Of a stretch of 60,547 nucleotides of DNA, positions 51,133-57,554 are shown one piece after another (position 1 is the stretch's first letter; every line of letters begins with the position of its first letter). The notes under the pieces are model-generated. The model ran no database searches, was not told the DNA's origin, and was given only the letters and a program-made list of their open reading frames with translations. Source of the stretch: Ardenticatenaceae bacterium (GTDB lineage Bacteria > Chloroflexota > Anaerolineae > Promineifilales > Promineifilaceae); contig JACKBV010000028.1 of the NCBI GenBank assembly GCA_020634315.1, positions 1-60,547 of the forward strand. Reading direction: 5' to 3'. The position numbers and the translations under genes were made by a program.

Positions 51133-52767
51133 ATGCTGACGATTCAAGACGTAACTGTTGCTTTTGGGCAGCGGATTTTATTCAAAGATGTCAATCTCAA
51201 ATTTTTGCCCGGCAACTGTTACGGGTTGATTGGCCCCAACGGTGCCGGAAAATCAACCTTGTTGAAGGTGTTGGCTGGCGAAATTGAAGCCAACAAAGGC
51301 ACTATCACTGTTGGTCCCAACGAGCGCATCGCTCTGTTGCAGCAGGATCAATTTGCCTTCGACGCGTACCCTGTATTGGAAACGGTCATCATGGGGCATG
51401 AGCAGCTGCATGCGGTGTTGCAAGAGCGCGACGCCATTTACGCCAAACCTGATTTTTCTGAAGAAGACGGGCTGCGTGCGGCAGATTTGGAAGCTGAACT
51501 GGCGGAATTGGGCGGCTATGAGGCCGAAGCCGAAGCCGGTACGCTGCTCAACAATTTAGGCCTGGATGAATCCTACCATCACATGATCATGCGCGAGTTG
51601 GAAGCGAGCCAGAAGGTGCGCGTGCTGTTGGCGCAGGCTTTGTTTGGCAACCCCGATATTTTGCTGCTGGACGAGCCGACCAATCAACTTGATCTCGCTT
51701 CCATCACCTGGCTGGAAGATTTTCTCTTTCGTTTTCCCAATACGGTGATTGTTGTCTCCCATGATCGCCATTTCCTCAACGATGTCTGCACACACATTGC
51801 GGACATTGATTTCAACAAAATTCAGCTTTACGTGGGCAATTATGATTTTTGGTATCAGGCGAGCCAGTTGGCGCAGCAGCAGCGTAAAAGTGAGGAAAAG
51901 CGGCGCACGGATAGGATTAAAGAGTTGGAGCAGTTTGTGCGCCGCTTTAGCGCCAACGCGTCTAAGTCGCGCCAGGCGACATCGCGCCGTAATTTAATTG
52001 AGAAGCTGTCCGTGGAAGATCTGCCCTCCTCGTCGCGCCGGTTCCCTTATATTGACTTCAAGCCGGAACGGCCGTGTGGCAAAGTCATCCTCTCCGTTGA
52101 AGATGTGAGCGTCAATTTGGAGGAGCGGCCAGTTTTGTATCATTTCAACCTGACGGTAAACCCTGGCGACAAAATCGCTTTCATTGGGCCAAACGACCTG
52201 GTGAAAACAACCTTGTTTCAGGTTCTCATGGATGAAGTGGAACCGGATTATGGCACATTTCGCTGGGGCACAACCATCACACCCGCTTATTTCCCCAAGG
52301 AAAATGCGGTTTATTTCGATACCGATTTGAATCTGGTCGATTGGCTGCGTCAATATTCTCCCGATGACAGCGATACTTTTGTGCGCGGCTACCTGGGGCG
52401 GATGCTTTTTTCCGGCGAGGAAGCGCTAAAAAATACGCGCGTCCTTTCTGGGGGCGAGAAGGTGCGCTGTATGTTGGCACGCATGATGCTCAGCGGTGCA
52501 AATGCGCTGCTGCTTGATGAACCAACCAATCACCTTGACCTGGAAGCGATTACGGCGCTTAACGATGGCTTGATCAATTTCCCTGAGGTGGTTTTGTTTG
52601 CCTCGCATGATTACCAGTTTGTGGAGACGATTGCCAATCGCATCGTTGAAATAGCGCCGGGTGGCGTCATTGACCGTGCTATGAAGTTGGAGGAGTATGT
52701 TCAAGACGCCACCGTGCAGGAACTGCGCGAGCGCTATTACCAGGGTCGTCACCACATCCGGATTTGA
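51133..52767 (+). CDS. ABC-F family ATPase
   Basis: 544 residues with two ABC domains and no membrane part. Domain 1: IGPNGAGKSTLLKVL, signature-like ELEASQKVRVLLAQALF, LLLDEPTNQLDL. Linker rich in Arg/Lys (RKSEEKRRTDRIKEL). Domain 2: Walker A-like IGPNDLVKTTLF, LSGGEKVRCMLARMML, LLLDEPTNHLDL. ABC-F proteins act on the ribosome (translation factors or antibiotic protection). Domain 2 Walker A has lost its last Gly; I recall similar GPND-x-x-K sequences in an ABC-F subgroup. The domain 1 signature lacks SGG. Start ATG 51133 is 8 bp after tag. Confidence 0.93.
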   Translation: MLTIQDVTVAFGQRILFKDVNLKFLPGNCYGLIGPNGAGKSTLLKVLAGEIEANKGTITVGPNERIALLQQDQFAFDAYPVLETVIMGHEQLHAVLQERDAIYAKPDFSEEDGLRAADLEAELAELGGYEAEAEAGTLLNNLGLDESYHHMIMRELEASQKVRVLLAQALFGNPDILLLDEPTNQLDLASITWLEDFLFRFPNTVIVVSHDRHFLNDVCTHIADIDFNKIQLYVGNYDFWYQASQLAQQQRKSEEKRRTDRIKELEQFVRRFSANASKSRQATSRRNLIEKLSVEDLPSSSRRFPYIDFKPERPCGKVILSVEDVSVNLEERPVLYHFNLTVNPGDKIAFIGPNDLVKTTLFQVLMDEVEPDYGTFRWGTTITPAYFPKENAVYFDTDLNLVDWLRQYSPDDSDTFVRGYLGRMLFSGEEALKNTRVLSGGEKVRCMLARMMLSGANALLLDEPTNHLDLEAITALNDGLINFPEVVLFASHDYQFVETIANRIVEIAPGGVIDRAMKLEEYVQDATVQELRERYYQGRHHIRI

Positions 52768-52774
52768 GTGATGT

Positions 52775-52813
52775 CCCTTCTTCCGAAGGTGATTGCAACT
52801 TTCGGAAGAAGGG
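52775..52813. terminator. Hairpin between convergent ABC-F and hydrolase genes
   Basis: CCCTTCTTCCGAA (52775-52787) pairs perfectly with TTCGGAAGAAGGG (52801-52813), 13-base loop. There is no T-run; a bidirectional terminator or mRNA 3' end is likely. Confidence 0.7.
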
Positions 52814-52826
52814 GGGAGTGGGGCTG

Positions 52827-53702
52827 TCAGGAAACGGCCGTATCCAGGAACCGCAATATCGCCTGACATGCCCCATCGGGGTCAAGCAGCCAACAATACG
52901 GATGTGCCCAGCCGTCAATTTCAGCAATTTGTCCTTGCGCGGTCAACGCACACAGCCCATGAATGGCCGCCTTTTCCCGTTCATCGTCCAAATCCTTTTC
53001 CGCCAACATCAAGACAGGGCATGTCACCTTGGGGTAATAATCCTCAAAGCGGTAATGGTAATAATGCCGCATGTAATTTTCCAGCGCTTGTTTACCCATG
53101 CCGCGCCCGTACTGTCCATCGGCTGTGGGGTAAGCATCGTATCGCACAACCGCCTCCAGATACTCATTCCACCAGTCGCTGCGCATAAAGATTTCACGCC
53201 GGTTGTCCACCAGAGCTTCAAGCGTGGGGAAAATGGACAGCGGCGCATTACGAATCTTTTCCAGTTCATGAGCGACATGTTCTTCAAATGCTGTTTCCGA
53301 CCCTTCCCAGGTTCCATAAGGGCCGAATTCACTGCTCAGAGCGCCATCGCAGATTAGCGAGATTACTTTTTCCGGGTGATTTGCGGCAAGGCTCAATCCA
53401 ACTTCTGCACCCAGCGAACTGCCAACAATGTGTGCCCGCTCAAGGTTGAGATGCTGCATGATGCCGATGACATCTTGTGCCATTTCATCCATGTGATAGC
53501 CAGTTGCCGGTCGGTCTGATTTGCCATGCCCGCGCAAATCAATCAATATGAGGCGATAGCGGTCTTGGAAGTAGGGGATAACGCGCTGCCACATTTGCAA
53601 ATTTGCGCCGCTGAAATGCAGAAAAATGATGGGGTCGCCATCTTGTTCGTACTCTTGAATGTGTAGTTCGATTTGATTTACACACACCTGTGTCTCTTTC
53701 AT
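52827..53702 (-). CDS. Alpha/beta hydrolase
   Basis: 291 residues. IIFLHFSGANLQMWQRVIP, DLRGHGKSDRP, nucleophile elbow VGSSLGAEVG (Ser), an acidic residue region LMLAEKDLDDE and a late His in GWAHPYCWLLDPD. It belongs to the general esterase/lactonase type (PF00561-like). ATG 53702 has AGGAGATCAAA upstream, so the longer ORF is rejected. It is convergent with ABC-F. No substrate can be assigned. Confidence 0.87.
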   Translation of the reverse strand: MKETQVCVNQIELHIQEYEQDGDPIIFLHFSGANLQMWQRVIPYFQDRYRLILIDLRGHGKSDRPATGYHMDEMAQDVIGIMQHLNLERAHIVGSSLGAEVGLSLAANHPEKVISLICDGALSSEFGPYGTWEGSETAFEEHVAHELEKIRNAPLSIFPTLEALVDNRREIFMRSDWWNEYLEAVVRYDAYPTADGQYGRGMGKQALENYMRHYYHYRFEDYYPKVTCPVLMLAEKDLDDEREKAAIHGLCALTAQGQIAEIDGWAHPYCWLLDPDGACQAILRFLDTAVS

Positions 53703-53715
53703 TTTGATCTCCTGA

Positions 53716-53776
53716 AAACAGTTTCCCGGAGGGGCGTCCCATGAGGTGCTTTCTTTGATGATGCCCTCCGGGCGGT
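53716..53776. repeat. Degenerate CCTCC-GGAGG palindrome pair
   Basis: TTTCCCGGAGGGGC and GCCCTCCGGGCGGTTTTG flank a spacer of about 30 bases just upstream of the hydrolase ribosome site. Confidence 0.65.
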
Positions 53777-54321
53777 TTTGTTTGTATGCAAACGTCACTC
53801 AGGCTGCCTGCCTGAATGATGAAGCGTCAGCATTAACAAATGCTGCCCGGCTGTTTGTCGGGGTTGCCTGGTTTTGTCGTTGGGTGTTGGAGTGAGCGAT
53901 TCGGCTGAACGAGCCGAATGGTCAGGCCAATGTTACGCTTCACCTGTCAGGCGCACTTCACTACACAGCCAAAATGCCTGTTTGGCTGCTGGTTTTTGTT
54001 TATTGACGCTAACCTGGGTTACAAAGCGTGAACAGCTTGCCCGCCCGTATTCAAATGAGGTAATGTGTTGTGTTCATGTAATCTACAAACAAATTGCTTG
54101 TTTATCGTAAACAGATTTCTTGTTTACCGTTTCCGGTTTTTTGTGACTGGTAGCATTGTAGCATGGCGTAATAATGCGGGTCAATGCAGGTGAGGTAGGG
54201 GCGAGCCGCCGGCTCGCCCTCCTCGAAATGCAGAGGCGAGCCGCCGGCTCGCCCCTACTGTATGATGCTGGAGGTCAAAGCAACATTGACCGACCCACTG
54301 CGGAAATGGCTCCCAAATCCG
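53777..54321. other. Gene-free interval of about 540 bp
   Basis: No convincing gene. It contains a small hairpin ATTCGGCTGAACGAGCCGAAT near 53900, TGCTTGTTTATCG/TCTTGTTTACCG half-repeats near 54090-54130 and the inverted repeat at 54195-54258 (listed separately). Confidence 0.5.
54195..54258. repeat. GTAGGGGCGAGCC inverted repeat
   Basis: GTAGGGGCGAGCCGCCGGCT at the left and its reverse complement ending GCCCCTAC at the right, about 26-bp arms and a 14-base loop. Each arm is itself partly palindromic (GGCGAGCCGCCGGCTCGCC). It lies 64 bp downstream of the minus-strand hypothetical gene and could end its transcript. Confidence 0.8.
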
Positions 54322-54963
54322 TCAACCAGCTTCATCTGCTTCATTTAGCAGCTGGCTGGCAAAGGCCAATGCCTCCTCTTGCGTCGGATAGAGGAACATC
54401 CCTGGCCCTTCACCGCTAACGTCAAGCCCTCCGGCGGCAATGCCTGCATCAACATAGATGTGCAGTGAGCAGCTGTATCCGTCGGTGGTTGCCGGGTCAA
54501 GCCCCCATTCTTCCGGGTCCATGTAGCTGCGTATCAGGTGCATGTTTAGTTCTGGGCTTTCAGCGCCACTGTATAAATGGCGTTCCTCTGTGTGTTTGGT
54601 GGTCAGTAATGTGTTGAGCGCGTGGTACCACACCCAAAATGTGCCGTACTGCACTAAGAGGCTTTGTTGATAGATAACGGCCGTTCCCACAAAAAACTTA
54701 ATCGTGCAGTTAAGCCAACCAACTTTTGCCCTGTCAATTTTGGGCCAATCCTTGCCGCTTGGCGGCCAATCTGATTCCGGCTCATCTAATTCTGCCAGAA
54801 GCGCATCGTGCAGCTCTTCTAATTCCTTGTAAACCTCGTCTGACACATCCCACGAGACAACTGGCCCACGGGAAAAGGGTGCTACAGGTTGTAATCGTTT
54901 GTCTATGGTCAATTCAACAGCAAGATAGCCGGAATCAGTGCGATCATTAGTAAGCAAAGCCAT
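54322..54963 (-). CDS. Hypothetical protein
   Basis: 213 residues; I do not recognise a family. It is acidic, soluble, with no signal peptide or membrane helix. Visible features: RGPVVSWDVSDEVYKELEELHDALLAELDEPESDWPP (acidic helix), a central hydrophobic strand-rich part (KFFVGTAVIYQQSLLVQYGTFWVWYHAL) and a C-terminal segment FLYPTQEEALAFASQLLNEA. ATG 54963 has GGAGAGA upstream at a slightly long distance. Codon use is like its neighbours. Adjacent genes are a hydrolase and a metalloprotease; no functional link is evident. Confidence 0.7.
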   Translation of the reverse strand: MALLTNDRTDSGYLAVELTIDKRLQPVAPFSRGPVVSWDVSDEVYKELEELHDALLAELDEPESDWPPSGKDWPKIDRAKVGWLNCTIKFFVGTAVIYQQSLLVQYGTFWVWYHALNTLLTTKHTEERHLYSGAESPELNMHLIRSYMDPEEWGLDPATTDGYSCSLHIYVDAGIAAGGLDVSGEGPGMFLYPTQEEALAFASQLLNEADEAG

Positions 54964-55311
54964 AGGTCTGTTCTCTCCATGTATTTGTGTCAATTACCTG
55001 GCCTAAGCCAGGCTGGTTGACTGGCATTTTATAGGGCACATTCACAGCGGGGCCTGATGAATCTGGTGCCAACTGCCGTCACTATACCGTGATTGGGCGC
55101 ACCGTACCACCTAATGAAAAAAGGTCTCTCGCCTGGGCGAGAGACCTTTGGTGAACGTTTCACTGAAACGCTTTCACGCCGTTGCCAGGGGTGTCGCAGT
55201 TTTGTTCGAGCGTTATAATTTGGAAACGGCCGTATCCGATCCGCAAACTGTACAGTGGGGGCAGGGGATGGACAAGATCGTCATCCCAAAAAATCAAACA
55301 TGGAGAAGAAA
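54964..55311. other. Divergent intergenic region, hypothetical / metalloprotease
   Basis: 348 bp. It contains a perfect 14-bp hairpin (55120-55149, listed separately), a TATAAT at 55214-55219 on the plus strand without a good -35, and one ACGGCCGT at 55226. No gene is visible. Confidence 0.5.
55117..55149 (-). terminator. Perfect hairpin with a T-run on the minus strand
   Basis: AAAGGTCTCTCGCC (55120-55133) and GGCGAGAGACCTTT (55136-55149) are perfect complements. Read on the minus strand the stem ends in six T (55122-55117). No minus-strand gene ends here; the next one downstream begins at 54963, so it may be a leader attenuator for that gene. Confidence 0.65.
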
Positions 55312-57528
55312 ATGGCAGGCACAGGCAAACCCATTCTAGTAGGCTCAATTATTTACCTTGAGAACAAAAATCCGCACAGCGGCTATCTGGATGCGCGTGG
55401 ACGGGTCATTGACAAACCGGAATTTTGGAATGTCGCCGGGACAGAACGCAGTTTTGTCCTGACGCATGGAACGCCCAATCGGGATCAAGGCTCTGGAAGC
55501 TGGAAAATCATATCCGCCGAAGGGAAAGCGGATGGCACGCCGCTTAAAATCGGTGACACCATTCACCTGCTCAATATGTACCCCAATGTTGGCTATCTCG
55601 ACTGTTGTGGGTGGATTGAGCATTTGGCGCCCTTTCATGACTACCAGACAGAAGTGAGATGTGGCGTGTTTACGGCCGTTATCCCCGACCGCGACAATGG
55701 GACAGGCAAATGGACGATTAGATCGGCTGAAAAACTAGAGAATGACGAGCTTCTCGAAGGCGATGTCATTTACCTGGATAACGGCTATCCCAACACCGGT
55801 TCTCTGGTGGCATACGGCAATGTCACGCAAAATGAGATATTCAAACAGTATGAAGGGCAGCAGTCATTTGTGTTTACCAGCACCTCTGCTAAGCGCAAGA
55901 GTGAATCCGGTGCCTGGGCAATCACCTTGAGCAATAACAACAACAGCAAGCTTGTATTTGACTTTTTTGGGCCTGAGCTATTGCAAGGGCGAACCCACAA
56001 CATGAAAGGCGTTATGAGCGTAACCAATATCTTGCTGAATGATGCCTTACAAGCAGTCGGGGGTATTTCCATCGAAGAAGTTAAGCAACTGCTGCTTGGA
56101 GCAGAAGAAGAAACCAAAGAGGAAGGCGATCAGCGTCTCAAGAACTTTTTGGATAAAGCAACATCAGGGCAAAATCAACGTCTGTCTGATGTCATCGATC
56201 ACAGTTTTCAGATCAAACAACTCCTCAACCTCTTTGCCCTAAGCAACCTGTTGAACGCTTTTAACCAAAACACGCTGCAAGCGCTGATGCTCAAGTCTTC
56301 GCAAGATCATCAACAAAACAAAACATTAGCGCCCCTGCACCTCTTTCGCGGATGTTTTCGCTGCATTGCTGCCGATCATGAGATCATCCAACGCGCCACC
56401 GTGCAGCGGCGGTGGAATCAGGACAAACTGGGTGAGCAATATTACCAGAGCGAGCAGGCAGTAGAGCTTTTGGTGATGGATAAACTCGCTATCAAAGCTG
56501 TCGCTCCTTTTCAACACCTGCTGTTTGATCATGCGGATCATCTGGCCGTACTCACCTACTTTAGTGAAACAACGCATATTCATCATGTGCCCTATACAGA
56601 TCGTTTCATTTTGGTTGGCGTCAACTATGACCGTGTTTCGCTTGTCGATAATTCGTCTGATGATAAGACATTAACTGGAAGGGATTTTTCTGCATTTGAA
56701 CTGATGGCAATTCCACATGAGGTGGGGCACTATGTGTACCAACATGGCAAACTTGAGAACGGCAAAACTTTCCCTGAAGTGAGCCAGAAATTTAAAGACA
56801 ACCCCTATTACCAGTGGTGTGAAGAGATTTTTGCGGATTTATATGGTTGCATTGTCGCTGGGCCTTTATCCGTTTTTAGCATGCAGGCATTTCTGACATC
56901 GGGCGATAAAGAGCGTGCCTGGAGAGACGACAATGAACACCCAACACCGATATTGCGCTCCTACATTTTGTCTGAAATCTTGCGCATATTACGTGATGTA
57001 GATAAGAAGGGTGCCAAACGGTATGATTTTGCGACCGTGACAAGAAATCTGGATGAAGGTTGGACGGAGATTTTAGAAGGGTGGGGGTATGAGCGAATCG
57101 AAAAAGATAAAAACCGCCCGACTCGAATTTACCTGCCGGATGATTCTACTAAGCATCTGGAAAGGATTATCAATGTTGATAGAGTCATAAAAGCGATTCG
57201 CCCGATTATTGCAGAATTTGCCAATCACTTGCTTGCTGCCGCCAACTTTAATCAACAAAGTGCTGCCAGCAGCGAGAAACGGCCGACCGATATTCCCTGG
57301 AGCAAAGGCGATTATAAAGTCTCGAAAGAGTATGCACGCGAAATGGCTGCATTAGCCGGTGGCTCGACGGCGCGTGAACCAATATCGCTAGAGGTTTTGC
57401 TTAATACCAAAATGGGCGAAGATGATGTTGCCCATGACGCGGCAGATGCAGAAGCGCGTTTACAATGGTACTTAGACATCTGGGGTGACAGTGGCCCAAC
57501 TGGTTCTAGTGGGGGGACACATTTTTAG
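55312..57528 (+). CDS. Putative zinc metalloprotease with N-terminal beta-trefoil-like repeats
   Basis: 738 residues. Residues about 8-215 are three similar units of some 68 residues, each starting GS/GDxIYLxNxxPxxGYLxxxG and ending GxWxIxSAE, a three-fold pattern as in beta-trefoils. A helical middle follows. The catalytic region near 469 reads IPHEVGHYVYQHGK (HExxH), with EEIFADLYG near 503 offering a glutamate third ligand. No signal peptide or membrane helix. GGAGA precedes ATG 55312. I do not recognise a named peptidase family. It converges with the SARP-type regulator gene 27 bp away. Confidence 0.72.
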   Translation: MAGTGKPILVGSIIYLENKNPHSGYLDARGRVIDKPEFWNVAGTERSFVLTHGTPNRDQGSGSWKIISAEGKADGTPLKIGDTIHLLNMYPNVGYLDCCGWIEHLAPFHDYQTEVRCGVFTAVIPDRDNGTGKWTIRSAEKLENDELLEGDVIYLDNGYPNTGSLVAYGNVTQNEIFKQYEGQQSFVFTSTSAKRKSESGAWAITLSNNNNSKLVFDFFGPELLQGRTHNMKGVMSVTNILLNDALQAVGGISIEEVKQLLLGAEEETKEEGDQRLKNFLDKATSGQNQRLSDVIDHSFQIKQLLNLFALSNLLNAFNQNTLQALMLKSSQDHQQNKTLAPLHLFRGCFRCIAADHEIIQRATVQRRWNQDKLGEQYYQSEQAVELLVMDKLAIKAVAPFQHLLFDHADHLAVLTYFSETTHIHHVPYTDRFILVGVNYDRVSLVDNSSDDKTLTGRDFSAFELMAIPHEVGHYVYQHGKLENGKTFPEVSQKFKDNPYYQWCEEIFADLYGCIVAGPLSVFSMQAFLTSGDKERAWRDDNEHPTPILRSYILSEILRILRDVDKKGAKRYDFATVTRNLDEGWTEILEGWGYERIEKDKNRPTRIYLPDDSTKHLERIINVDRVIKAIRPIIAEFANHLLAAANFNQQSAASSEKRPTDIPWSKGDYKVSKEYAREMAALAGGSTAREPISLEVLLNTKMGEDDVAHDAADAEARLQWYLDIWGDSGPTGSSGGTHF

Positions 57529-57554
57529 CGTTCCCTGTTAAACCGCGAGGATCG

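Noticed and set aside
53800..54150. Integron attC-like site
   Set aside because: TTAACA and GTTGCC words are present, but the paired R and L boxes and an integrase are not.
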